This document shows, one piece after another, positions 1 to 6,760 of a DNA stretch of 12,413 bases. This DNA is from an uncultured Oscillospiraceae bacterium (GTDB taxonomy: Bacteria > Bacillota > Clostridia > Oscillospirales > Oscillospiraceae): contig CALWWS010000227.1 in NCBI GenBank assembly GCA_944385305.1, positions 1 to 12,413 on the forward strand. The letters are read 5' to 3'. The first letter of the stretch is position 1. Each line of letters opens with the position of its first letter. Under the pieces are notes generated by a model. The model was not told the DNA's origin. It did not search any database and saw only the letters and a list, made by a program, of their open reading frames with translations. Made by a program: the position numbers and the translations under genes.

Positions 1-690
1 GGTGTCCAGGGCGGCCCCCACCACGCCGGGGGCGCGGTGGCTGAAGGGGGGCATGGCGTTGAACAGGTGGGTCACCTGCCTGGCCCCCCGGCGGCAGGCC
101 GCCAGGGCGGTGTCGTAGTCGGCGGTGGTGTGGGCCAGGGAGACCGTGACCTCCTCCCCCACCGCCTCGATAAACTCCATGGCGCCGGGCAGCTCGGGGG
201 CCACGGAGACCAGCTTCACCAGGCCCCGCGACTCCTTCACCAGGCGGCGCAGCAGCGCCGCATCGGGCTGGCGCAGCCACGCCCCGTTCTGGGCGCCCCG
301 CTTGGCGTAGGAGAGGAAGGGCCCCTCCAGATTCACCCCGCACAGGTCGGCCCCCGGGCGGTTTTCCCCCCGGTGGGCCGCCGCGGTGCGGCAGATCTTT
401 ATCAGCTGATCCTCCAGCAGGGTCATGCCCGCCGGACAGATCTGGGTCACACCCCGGGAGAGCTCGTAGCGGGCCATCTCCTCCAGGCCGGCGGGGTCGC
501 CGTCGGAGAAGTCGTGGCCCTTGGCCCCGTGGAAGTGCAGGTCGGTGAGACCGGGGATGACATAGCACCCCGCCGCGTCGTAGACCTCCCCCTCCCCGCA
601 GTTCTGGGTGATGAGCCGTCCGTCCACGCACAGATCCCGCTGGACAAAGCCCTGGTGTACCTCATAGACCAGGCCGCCGGTTATCCGCAT
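1..690 (-). CDS. nagA: N-acetylglucosamine-6-phosphate deacetylase (partial, C-terminus beyond window)
   Basis: This enzyme removes the acetyl group from GlcNAc-6-P to give glucosamine-6-P and acetate in the cytoplasm, supplying NagB. The first 230 residues are visible; the family is usually about 380-400, so the C-terminal part, including the expected catalytic Asp, lies beyond base 1. Amidohydrolase landmarks appear in order: PGLTDLHFHG (His52-x-His54), NLEGPF (Glu122), SLAHTTADYD (His187), VTHLFNAMPP (His208) and SHRAPGVVG (His219). The HxH pair is like the Bacillus/Thermotoga type; E. coli NagA lacks it. The ATG at 688-690 lies inside the end of nagB (10-base overlap) with only a weak Shine-Dalgarno, so translational coupling is likely. 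It is the last visible gene of the operon. I am very sure of the family. Confidence 0.95.
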   Translation of the reverse strand, partial: MRITGGLVYEVHQGFVQRDLCVDGRLITQNCGEGEVYDAAGCYVIPGLTDLHFHGAKGHDFSDGDPAGLEEMARYELSRGVTQICPAGMTLLEDQLIKICRTAAAHRGENRPGADLCGVNLEGPFLSYAKRGAQNGAWLRQPDAALLRRLVKESRGLVKLVSVAPELPGAMEFIEAVGEEVTVSLAHTTADYDTALAACRRGARQVTHLFNAMPPFSHRAPGVVGAALDT

Positions 691-1433
691 ACCAATTCAC
701 CCGCTTCCACCAGCTTGTGCAGCGCCGCCTCGTCCCCCACCAGAGTCACGTCGGGGTGCAGCTGGAGCACCGAGGCGGGCACATCCCGGGTTACCGGACC
801 CCGGAAAGCCTTGCAGACAATGTCCGCCTTCTCCTCCCCGCTGACTATCATGAGAATCCGGCGGGCCTGCATGATACTCTTAATGCCCATACTCAAGGCG
901 TGGCGGGGCACCTCGTCAATCTTCTCAAAAAAGCGGGAGTTTGCCTGGATGGTGCTCTCGGTGAGATCCACCAGGTGGGTCTCCAGCCCGAAGTCGTCCC
1001 CCGGCTCGTTGAAGGCAATATGGCCGTTGTGGCCCATGCCCAGCAGCTGCAGGTCAATGCCCCCCAGGCTGCGGATGAGCTGGTTGTAGGCCTCGCACTC
1101 GGCCTGGGGATTGCGGGCCAGGCCGTTGAGCACGTGGGTGTTCTCCGGCTTGATGTCGATGTGGTCAAACAGGTTGGTCTGCATGAAGTAGCGGTAGCTC
1201 TGCTCGTGGTGGGGGGAGAGCCCCAGATACTCGTCCAGGTTCACCGAGCGGGTCTCGGCAAAGCTGAGATCCCCCTTCTGGAACCGCTCCACCAGCTGGC
1301 GATAGGTGCCCACCGGGGTGCCCCCGGTGGCCAGGCCCAGCACACAGTCGGGCTTGTAGATCACCTGGGCGGAGATGATGTTGGCCGCCCGGCGGCTCAT
1401 AGCGGTATAGTCTCTGGCCTGATAGATGCGCAT
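681..1433 (-). CDS. nagB: Glucosamine-6-phosphate deaminase
   Basis: It converts glucosamine-6-P to fructose-6-P and ammonia, the step that feeds amino sugars into glycolysis. The 250 residues match the usual length of short Firmicute NagB proteins (E. coli is slightly longer). Visible motifs are LATGGTPVGTYRQLV (sugar phosphate loop, residues 34-48), SVNLDEYLGL (Asp67, the general base equivalent to E. coli Asp72) and GMGHNGHIAFNEPG (His138 and Glu143, equivalent to His143 and Glu148). The residue before GH is Asn rather than the E. coli Asp, which is normal in Bacillus-type enzymes. The ATG is preceded by AGGTGG with 7 bases of spacing. It starts 17 bases after the nanA stop and its stop overlaps the nagA start. 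The allosteric GlcNAc-6-P control known in E. coli cannot be judged from this sequence. Confidence 0.97.
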   Translation of the reverse strand: MRIYQARDYTAMSRRAANIISAQVIYKPDCVLGLATGGTPVGTYRQLVERFQKGDLSFAETRSVNLDEYLGLSPHHEQSYRYFMQTNLFDHIDIKPENTHVLNGLARNPQAECEAYNQLIRSLGGIDLQLLGMGHNGHIAFNEPGDDFGLETHLVDLTESTIQANSRFFEKIDEVPRHALSMGIKSIMQARRILMIVSGEEKADIVCKAFRGPVTRDVPASVLQLHPDVTLVGDEAALHKLVEAGELVCG

Positions 1434-1450
1434 CCCTCTTCCACCTCGTC

Positions 1451-2356
1451 TCAGCAGTATTGGGCGATGGCGGCGTCGATGTGGGCGGCGGCGGCGTCCA
1501 CAATGGCGTAGTCGCTCTCAATCAGCCCGGGCAGGGGCTTGCGCACCCCGCCGGCGTCCACGCCCCGCTTTTTCAAAATGGCCTTCATCACGGCGTACAG
1601 GTTGCCGTGGGCGGCGCACATCTGGTAGATGATGCGGCACACCTCATTCTGCACCTGGCGGGCCTGCTCCACCTGACCGGCCAGGAAGAGCTCCCTGGCC
1701 TTGAGCAGCAGCTCGGGCATCACCGCGTAGGTGCCGCCGATGCCGCCGCAGGCCCCCATGGCCAGCCCGGAGATAAACTGCTCGTCGGGGCCGTTGAAGA
1801 CGATGAGTCCCTCGTCCCGCCACATCTGGATGTCCTGGGTGGGCATGGAGGAGTTCTTTACCCCGATGACCCGGGGGTTCTTCTTCATCTCCCGCAGCAG
1901 GGACGGGGTGAGCGCCACGCCCGCCAGCTGGGGAATGTTGTAGATGATAAAGTCGGTGTCCGGAGCGGCGGCGGAGATGTCGTTCCAGTAGGAGGCGATG
2001 CCGTACTCGGGCAGATGGAAGTAGATGGGCGGGATGCTGGCAATGGCGTCCACCCCCTGGCTCTGGGCGTGGGCGGCCAGCTCCCGGCTGTCGGCGGTGT
2101 TGTTGCAGGCCACGTGGGCGATGATGGTCACCCGGCCCCTGGCCACGGCCATCACATTCTCCAGCACCAGCTTGCGCTCAGCCACGCTCTGATAGATGCA
2201 CTCCCCGGAGGAGCCGCCCACGTACAGGCCGTGGACCCCCTTGCCGATGAGGTACTCGGTGAGCGCCCGCACCCCAGCGGGAGAGATCTCCCCCGCCTGG
2301 TCGTAGCAGGCATAAAACGCCGGAATGACGCCGCTGTACTTGTTGCGATCACTCAT
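1451..2356 (-). CDS. nanA: N-acetylneuraminate lyase (DHDPS/NAL superfamily)
   Basis: It splits N-acetylneuraminate into ManNAc and pyruvate by a Schiff-base aldolase mechanism. The protein has 301 residues, the typical length for this TIM-barrel family. The GGSSGE carboxylate-binding loop is at residues 47-52, the catalytic Tyr is in IIYNIP (Tyr139) and the Schiff-base Lys is in VIGVKNSS (Lys167). These sit two residues off the E. coli NanA positions Tyr137 and Lys165. The lyase call over dihydrodipicolinate synthase rests on these and on nagA, nagB and the 2-epimerase around it; another 2-keto acid aldolase is a less likely alternative. The ATG has AGAAGG 8 bases upstream, and the 84-base gap before it carries its own candidate promoter. 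Confidence 0.93.
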   Translation of the reverse strand: MSDRNKYSGVIPAFYACYDQAGEISPAGVRALTEYLIGKGVHGLYVGGSSGECIYQSVAERKLVLENVMAVARGRVTIIAHVACNNTADSRELAAHAQSQGVDAIASIPPIYFHLPEYGIASYWNDISAAAPDTDFIIYNIPQLAGVALTPSLLREMKKNPRVIGVKNSSMPTQDIQMWRDEGLIVFNGPDEQFISGLAMGACGGIGGTYAVMPELLLKARELFLAGQVEQARQVQNEVCRIIYQMCAAHGNLYAVMKAILKKRGVDAGGVRKPLPGLIESDYAIVDAAAAHIDAAIAQYC

Positions 2357-2385
2357 GCCAAAATCCTTCTCCCATATTGTCTAAT

Positions 2386-2415
2386 ATTATATATGAAAAT
2401 GTATGCGTCCTGCAA
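2386..2415 (-). promoter_or_regulatory. Candidate internal sigma-A promoter for nanA-nagB-nagA
   Basis: On the minus strand TTGCAG (2410-2415) and a perfect TATAAT (2386-2391) are separated by 18 bases in an AT-rich gap between GC-rich genes. A start near 2379 would give a leader of about 23 bases carrying the nanA Shine-Dalgarno. It would let the catabolic genes be transcribed apart from the transporter. A half-site ATTTTCA (2394-2400, minus strand), resembling the box seen at the other two nan promoters, falls in the spacer. Confidence 0.55.
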
Positions 2416-2440
2416 GGGGTTGTTTGTGCTTTTTTCCTCT

Positions 2441-3307
2441 TTATCCCTTCACCGCGCCCATGGTGATGCCCTGGGTAAAGTACTTCTGGAAGCAGAGGAA
2501 CACGATGATGATGGGGACTGCGGCCAGGGCGGCGCCTGCCATGATCAGGCCGTAGTCGGTGGACATCTCGGCCTGCAGGCCGGCGATGCCCAGGGCGATG
2601 GTCTTGGACTCGTTGCTCTGGAGCATGACCAGCTGGAGGGGGTACTCGTTCCAGGCATTAATAAAGGTAAAGATGGCCAGCGCGCCGAAGCCGGGCTTGA
2701 TGATGGGGAAGGCCACGCTGAAGAAGGTGCGCAGCTCCCCGGCGCCGTCAATGCGGGCCGCCTCCAGCAGGGAGGTGGGGATGTTCTCGGAGAACTGCTT
2801 CATGAGGAACACGCCGAAGGGCCAGCCCACCACCGGGAAGACCACCGACCAGGGAGAGCTCACCAGGTTCAAAGCGGACATCTCGGAGAGCAGGGGGATG
2901 AGGATGACCTGCTTGGGCAGGGCCATGGCGGCCACAAACAGGCTGAAGATCAGCGCCCGGCCCCAAAAGCGCTTCTTGGCCAGGGCGTAGCCCGCCAGAG
3001 AGGCGCTGATGCAGGTGAGAATCATGGAGGCCACCGAGATGAACACGCTGTTGATCAGCCAGCGGATGGCCATGGGCATCTGGGCTCCGAAGAGGCTGGT
3101 CTGGCTCTTGAACAGGCGGGCGAAGTTGTCCCAGGAAATCACCGTGGGGAACCACTTGACCGTCTCCCCCGCCTTGATGATGATGTCGCTCTGGGTCTTC
3201 ACCGCACCGGTGACAATCCAGTACAGGGGGAAGATGAAGAAGATGGCCAGGGCAATGAGAATGACGGCGGCCACAACCATATAGGGTGTTACACGACTCT
3301 TGTTCAC
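2441..3307 (-). CDS. ABC sugar transporter permease, MalG/CUT1 type
   Basis: This is an inner membrane-spanning subunit of a carbohydrate importer, pairing with the upstream permease. It has 288 residues, close to the MalG-family length, with about six hydrophobic segments starting with residues 9-33. The cytoplasmic EAA loop that docks on the ATPase is LEAARIDGAGELRTFF...PIIKPG (about residues 181-206), followed by the family-typical FINAWNEYPL (214-223). The start is GTG at 3305-3307; the 12 bases between it and the previous stop hold a GGGGGTGGGAG Shine-Dalgarno. Substrate is not readable from a permease. The downstream nanA-nagB-nagA genes suggest sialic acid or a related amino sugar, as in the SAT2-type CUT1 sialic acid transporters of streptococci and Ruminococcus gnavus. 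Confidence 0.93.
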   Translation of the reverse strand: MNKSRVTPYMVVAAVILIALAIFFIFPLYWIVTGAVKTQSDIIIKAGETVKWFPTVISWDNFARLFKSQTSLFGAQMPMAIRWLINSVFISVASMILTCISASLAGYALAKKRFWGRALIFSLFVAAMALPKQVILIPLLSEMSALNLVSSPWSVVFPVVGWPFGVFLMKQFSENIPTSLLEAARIDGAGELRTFFSVAFPIIKPGFGALAIFTFINAWNEYPLQLVMLQSNESKTIALGIAGLQAEMSTDYGLIMAGAALAAVPIIIVFLCFQKYFTQGITMGAVKG

Positions 3308-3319
3308 ACTCCCACCCCC

Positions 3320-4234
3320 TTATTCCGTGGTGCCGCCGTTCATGACCTTGAACTGCACGGCACTGAAAATGGCGATGACGATGGCCAGGACCACGCCCAT
3401 GGCGTCGGCATAGCCAAAGTTCTTCTCTGTCTCAAAGGCAATCTGATAGAGCAGGTACATCACGGTGCTTGTACTGTAATTCGGCCCGCCTCTGGTGAGC
3501 AGCTGGATGAGGGCGAAGCACTGGAAGCTGTTGATGGTGGTGATGATGGCCACGTACAGGGTGGTGGGCATCACCGAGGGCCACTTGATCTTCCAGAAGA
3601 CCTGCAGATTGGTGGCCCCGTCCACCTGGGCGGCCTCCACCAGGGAGCTGTCCACATTGCCCAGAGCGGCCACGTAGAGCACAATGGGCTGGCCGATGGA
3701 GGTGGTGAAGAGGATAATGAGCACGCACCAGATGGCCATGGTGGCGCTCTCCGTCCAGGGCAGGGCGTCGCCCCCCGCGGCGGTGATGAGGTAGTTGAAC
3801 AGTCCGTCGTACTTGGCGTACATCCACTTCCACACCACGACCACGGCCACCGAGCCGGTGACCACCGGCAGGTAGAACACGCAGCGGAAGAAGGAGCGGG
3901 CCCCCGACCTCATCTTATAGATGGCCGAGCCCACCCACAGGGAAAAGGCGGTGACGCAGGGCACGGAGACCACCACGATAATAATGGTGTTCAGGGCCGA
4001 CTTCCAGAAGATCTTGTCCTGAAAGAGGCGGATGTAGTTGCTCAGGCCGATGAAGGTTCCCTGGCCGCCGTTGGCCAGACTGGCGTCGGTAAAGCTGGTG
4101 ATCACACCCATGACCATCGGGTAGATCACAAACCCCACGAAGAAAAACAGCGCCGGAAGCAGGAAGAGATAGGACACCACTGTCTCCCTGCGCTGGAGGA
4201 CCAGACTGCGCTTGGGCGCCTTGGTCGTTGCCAT
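3320..4234 (-). CDS. ABC sugar transporter permease, MalF/CUT1 type
   Basis: This is the second membrane subunit of the importer. It has 304 residues with a short basic cytoplasmic N-terminus, a first membrane segment at about residues 19-47 and about six segments in all. The EAA loop is VEAAQVDGATNLQVFWKIKWP (about 199-219), followed by SVMPTTLYVAI. It lacks the large periplasmic insertion of E. coli MalF, as is usual for Gram-positive CUT1 permeases. The ATG at 4232-4234 has an excellent GGAGGAAACTC Shine-Dalgarno. It lies 107 bases behind the binding protein, with a hairpin in the gap, and 12 bases before the second permease. Specificity is inferred only from its neighbours. Confidence 0.94.
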   Translation of the reverse strand: MATTKAPKRSLVLQRRETVVSYLFLLPALFFFVGFVIYPMVMGVITSFTDASLANGGQGTFIGLSNYIRLFQDKIFWKSALNTIIIVVVSVPCVTAFSLWVGSAIYKMRSGARSFFRCVFYLPVVTGSVAVVVVWKWMYAKYDGLFNYLITAAGGDALPWTESATMAIWCVLIILFTTSIGQPIVLYVAALGNVDSSLVEAAQVDGATNLQVFWKIKWPSVMPTTLYVAIITTINSFQCFALIQLLTRGGPNYSTSTVMYLLYQIAFETEKNFGYADAMGVVLAIVIAIFSAVQFKVMNGGTTE

Positions 4235-4294
4235 GAGTTTCCTCCCCCGTTCTCAAAAAGTTGGATTTGCGCGGCACACACTGTGCTGATAAAG

Positions 4295-4328
4295 GCTCCC
4301 TCCCCCCGCCTGGGCAGAGGGAGGGAGC
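4295..4328 (-). promoter_or_regulatory. Hairpin between binding protein and permease genes
   Basis: The ten-base arms GCTCCCTCCC (4295-4304) and GGGAGGGAGC (4319-4328) are perfectly complementary around a 14-base loop. The hairpin lies 13 bases after the binding-protein stop. On the transcript it is followed by CCTTTATCAGC, a poor U-tract, so it looks more like a partial terminator or a 3'-end stabilising stem than a full stop. Such stems are known to raise binding-protein mRNA over permease mRNA in sugar ABC operons; that role here is inferred. Confidence 0.6.
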
Positions 4329-4341
4329 AGGCGGCTGTCAA

Positions 4342-5667
4342 TCAGCCGGTGGTCACGGTATTGGCGTTGGTGTTGAAGGTCTCGGCCTCGGCCGCGGCGT
4401 CGCCGCCGGCCAGCACCCGCTGGAGCAGGTTGAACCACTCGTTGCGCATGGTGGCGAAGTTGTCCAGGGTGTTGTAGTAGGGGCCGTAGTACTGGGTCCA
4501 GGAGGCCAGCAGAGCCATGTGCTCGTCGCCCTCGTACAGATCGCCGAAGGAGGTGCGCACGGGGAAGGCGTTGGTCTTCACCACGCTCTTGGGGCCCCAG
4601 GTGGGATCGTCGCAGATGAACTGGATGAAGCGCTTGGAGGCGTCAATCTTGGCCTGGTCGCCGTTGTCAAACACGCAGAAGCCGTTGACCAGGTACTCCA
4701 GCTCGGGCACTCCGTCGTCGGAGGGGAAGGGCACGGCCACCTGGGTGTAGGCGTCGTCGATGGGGGCGTAGGAGACCTCGTTGGAGGTGCCGAAGCAGAA
4801 GGTCATGGCGCAGATCTCCTTCTGGAAGTTCTGCAGCTCGTCGGAGGCCACCATGGAGTTGCCCACGTCCAGAGCGCCCTCGGACACCATGCTCTGGAGC
4901 AGCTCCAGGGCCTTGACGCCGTTGGCGTCCACGTTCCACTTGCCGTCGGAGACAATGGTGGAGGAGTACAGGTTGTTCACCAGAGCGCGGGTGCCCTGGT
5001 CGCCGCCGGAGCCGCCGCAGTACACGATGCCGGGCACGGTGGCCACGCCGGAGTCCCGCAGGGTCTCACACATCTTCACGAAATTGTCGGTGGTCCAGGT
5101 GCGGTCGCCCTCCAGGTTCACGTAGTCAATGGCGCCGGAGGCCTCCAGCATCTCCAGGTTCAGGCCCATGTAGAAGGGAGAGGAGGAGATGGGGTACATG
5201 TAGTAGGTGCCGTCCCGGCCCTGGCAGGAGGAGAGCAGGCCCTCGTTGTTCACGTCGGCCTTGAACTCGTCGGTGAACAGGTCGTTCATGTCCGCCAGGT
5301 AGCCGGCGTTGCCGTACTCGATGATGCGCCCGGGGGCGTCAAAGAGCAGGTCGGGCGCGGTGCCTGAGGTGATGGCGGTGGTGAGCTGGGCGGGGCCGTC
5401 GGTGAAGTTGATGGTAACCACCTCAATCTCCACGTCGTCATTGGCGGCCATGAAGGCGTCGGCCAGCTCCTGCTCGTAGCCGGAGTCCACCCCGAAGGTG
5501 GGGAAGGCCCACCAGGTGATCTTGGTCTTGCCGGAGGCGTCGCCGCTGCCGCCGTCGGCGGCGGGGCTGCTGCTGCCGCCGGGGGTGCTGCTGTTGGAGC
5601 AGGCGGCCAGCCCCACACTCAGGCACAGCGCCAGCGCCAGCGCAAGAAACCGCTTGGTCTTCTTCAT
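4342..5667 (-). CDS. ABC transporter sugar-binding lipoprotein (CUT1, extracellular family 1)
   Basis: This is the extracellular binding protein that captures the sugar and delivers it to the two permeases. It has 441 residues, typical of CUT1 binding proteins. The N-terminus is a lipoprotein signal: KKTKR, a hydrophobic run, then the lipobox LAAC with the lipidated Cys at residue 23. A Ser/Gly/Pro/Ala-rich linker of about 25 residues precedes the mature fold, which opens with KITWWAFPTFG and contains the usual AITSGTAPDLLFDAPG stretch about 100 residues in. It is the first gene of the main operon, with AGGAGG (5676-5681) 8 bases before its ATG and a consensus promoter upstream. The partner nan/nag genes make sialic acid or another acylated amino sugar the likely ligand, but the binding residues cannot be assigned from sequence alone. 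Confidence 0.93.
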   Translation of the reverse strand: MKKTKRFLALALALCLSVGLAACSNSSTPGGSSSPAADGGSGDASGKTKITWWAFPTFGVDSGYEQELADAFMAANDDVEIEVVTINFTDGPAQLTTAITSGTAPDLLFDAPGRIIEYGNAGYLADMNDLFTDEFKADVNNEGLLSSCQGRDGTYYMYPISSSPFYMGLNLEMLEASGAIDYVNLEGDRTWTTDNFVKMCETLRDSGVATVPGIVYCGGSGGDQGTRALVNNLYSSTIVSDGKWNVDANGVKALELLQSMVSEGALDVGNSMVASDELQNFQKEICAMTFCFGTSNEVSYAPIDDAYTQVAVPFPSDDGVPELEYLVNGFCVFDNGDQAKIDASKRFIQFICDDPTWGPKSVVKTNAFPVRTSFGDLYEGDEHMALLASWTQYYGPYYNTLDNFATMRNEWFNLLQRVLAGGDAAAEAETFNTNANTVTTG

Positions 5668-5675
5668 TGTGTCGT

Positions 5676-5681
5676 CCTCCT
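5676..5681 (-). promoter_or_regulatory. Ribosome binding site of the binding-protein gene
   Basis: On the minus strand a full AGGAGG lies 8 bases before the ATG at 5667. This is the strongest Shine-Dalgarno of the operon, fitting the need for excess binding protein. Confidence 0.85.
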
Positions 5682-5729
5682 AAAATTTTCATAAATTTCG
5701 TTCCGTCTCTCTCCGGAGTCCTTGGTCAA

Positions 5730-5758
5730 ATTGTATAATTCCAGATCCTGTTTGTCAA
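5730..5758 (-). promoter_or_regulatory. Main sigma-A promoter of the transporter-nan-nag operon
   Basis: On the minus strand a perfect -35 TTGACA (5753-5758) and a -10 TACAAT (5730-5735) are separated by exactly 17 bases. Transcription should begin near 5723, leaving a leader of about 55 bases. Upstream DNA from 5762 to about 5815 is very rich in A and T and could act as an UP element. A candidate regulator box lies four bases above the -35. Confidence 0.88.
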
Positions 5759-5762
5759 TAGA

Positions 5763-5785
5763 TTTCTCAAAGAAATTTTCACAAA
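5763..5785 (-). promoter_or_regulatory. Candidate RpiR-type regulator box at the binding-protein promoter
   Basis: This 23-base stretch matches the palindrome at 8047-8069 at 15 of 23 positions without gaps, including an unbroken ATTTTCA (5775-5781, plus strand). It sits at the same four-base distance from the -35. It overlaps a perfect small inverted repeat, ATTTCT-CAA-AGAAAT (5762-5776). That the neighbouring RpiR-type regulator binds it is inferred. Confidence 0.5.
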
Positions 5786-5830
5786 AATTTTACACTGCAA
5801 ATTTTTTTCAACCCAGGGTATGGAAGACCG

Positions 5831-5856
5831 TCCTGCCGGAGGAAGTTCCGCCAGGA
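5831..5856 (-). repeat. Imperfect hairpin between rpiR-type gene and operon promoter
   Basis: The arms TCCTGCCGGA (5831-5840) and TCCGCCAGGA (5847-5856) pair with one mismatch around a six-base loop. The hairpin lies directly downstream, in the minus direction, of the perfect stem at 5865-5886. Neither is followed by a U-tract on the minus strand. Together they may protect or end the regulator transcript before the next promoter. Confidence 0.45.
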
Positions 5857-5864
5857 GGCTTCCC

Positions 5865-5886
5865 GCCCGCCCCTTCCGGGGCGGGC
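5865..5886 (-). terminator. GC-rich stem-loop after the regulator gene
   Basis: GCCCGCCCC (5865-5873) and GGGGCGGGC (5878-5886) form a perfect nine-base stem with a four-base TTCC loop, 15 bases after the regulator stop codon. On the minus strand no T-run follows it. Only the plus strand has one (CCTGTTTTA), and no plus-strand gene ends here. It could therefore be a weak terminator or a 3'-protecting stem. Confidence 0.45.
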
Positions 5887-5901
5887 CCTGTTTTATCCGC
5901 G

Positions 5902-6756
5902 TTACACGTGCTTGCCGGCCAGCACGTCGGCCACCTGCTTGCGCCTGCGCCGGCAGCCCTCCATATCCCGGCGGCACACCTCGCTGAAGAGCACGTCCAC
6001 CAGGTAGAGCTGGGCGATGCGGGCGGCAATGGAGCCCAGCTGGAGGGGGCCCTCCCGGGAGCCGCACTGGAGCACCACGTCGGCGTAGGCCGCCCCGGGG
6101 GACTTGGGGAAGCGGGTGACGAAGATGGCCTTGGCACCCCGCTCCCGGATGATCTTCATGATGTCCACCACGTCCCGGGTGGCTCCGGAGTAGGAGAAGT
6201 ACATCACCACGTCCCGCTGCGTCAGCTGGCAGGCGGCGATGGACTGCAGGTGGGAGTCCCAGACGGGGACGAAGTTGGGGAAGGTGGTGGAGAAGAGGTG
6301 GGCGCACTCCTGAGCCAGGAGCATGGAGCCGCCCAGACCCATGCACACCACCTTCTCCGCTCCCAGGAGCAGATCGGCGGCCCTGGTGAGGGCCTCCGGC
6401 CGGATGAGCTCCAGGGTCTGGGTCATGGCGTCCAGGTCGGCGGCGTAGATCTTGCGGCACATGTCGGGGATGCTGTCCGTCTCCAGCACCTCGCCGGCCA
6501 GGGGGTTGGTGTCATCGCTCTTGGCGGTGGAGTTTGCCACCGCCAGCTTGAAGGCATTGTACCCCTTGTAGCCCAGCCGGCGGCAGAAGCGGGAGATGGT
6601 GGCCTCCGCCACCCCCGCCTCCTCTGCCAGCTCGGAGATGGACATGAACTGGGTCTTCTGCTGGTGGAGCACCACGTAGTCGGCCACCTTCTTCTCCGCG
6701 CCGGTGAGCTGGTAGTATTCGTTGTCGATTTTGGCAAATACGTTTCCCGCCGGCAT
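5902..6756 (-). CDS. RpiR-family transcriptional regulator (HTH + SIS), probable regulator of the island
   Basis: This DNA-binding protein should sense a phosphosugar, probably an intermediate of the amino-sugar pathway. The 284 residues match the RpiR family. An N-terminal HTH_6 domain (about residues 1-77) has the helix-turn-helix ISELAEEAGVAEATISRFCRRLG at about 40-62. A linker is followed by a sugar isomerase (SIS) domain from about 125 to 260, with VVCMGLGGSMLLAQE and FSYSGATRDVVDIM. The ATG lies only four bases after the epimerase stop, with a weak AGGG upstream, so the two are surely co-transcribed. RpiR-type NanR proteins control sialic acid genes in Vibrio and Clostridium, which fits. 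Its likely targets are its own epimerase promoter and the transporter promoter, where a shared box is seen. Effector and sign of control are unknown. Confidence 0.93.
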   Translation of the reverse strand: MPAGNVFAKIDNEYYQLTGAEKKVADYVVLHQQKTQFMSISELAEEAGVAEATISRFCRRLGYKGYNAFKLAVANSTAKSDDTNPLAGEVLETDSIPDMCRKIYAADLDAMTQTLELIRPEALTRAADLLLGAEKVVCMGLGGSMLLAQECAHLFSTTFPNFVPVWDSHLQSIAACQLTQRDVVMYFSYSGATRDVVDIMKIIRERGAKAIFVTRFPKSPGAAYADVVLQCGSREGPLQLGSIAARIAQLYLVDVLFSEVCRRDMEGCRRRRKQVADVLAGKHV

Positions 6757-6760
6757 GGGA

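Noticed and set aside
1460..4477. A 1005-codon open frame on the plus strand, opposite nanA and the permease genes
   Set aside because: It is antisense to four well-supported genes, and its translation is low-complexity Gly/His/Asp/Val-rich text with no domain. Open antisense frames are expected in GC-rich genes with strong third-position bias.
4261..5367. A 368-codon plus-strand frame opposite the binding-protein gene, and a similar minus-strand one at 8136-9353 opposite the kinase gene
   Set aside because: Both are antisense shadows of strong genes, rich in Gly, Val and His, with no recognisable motif.
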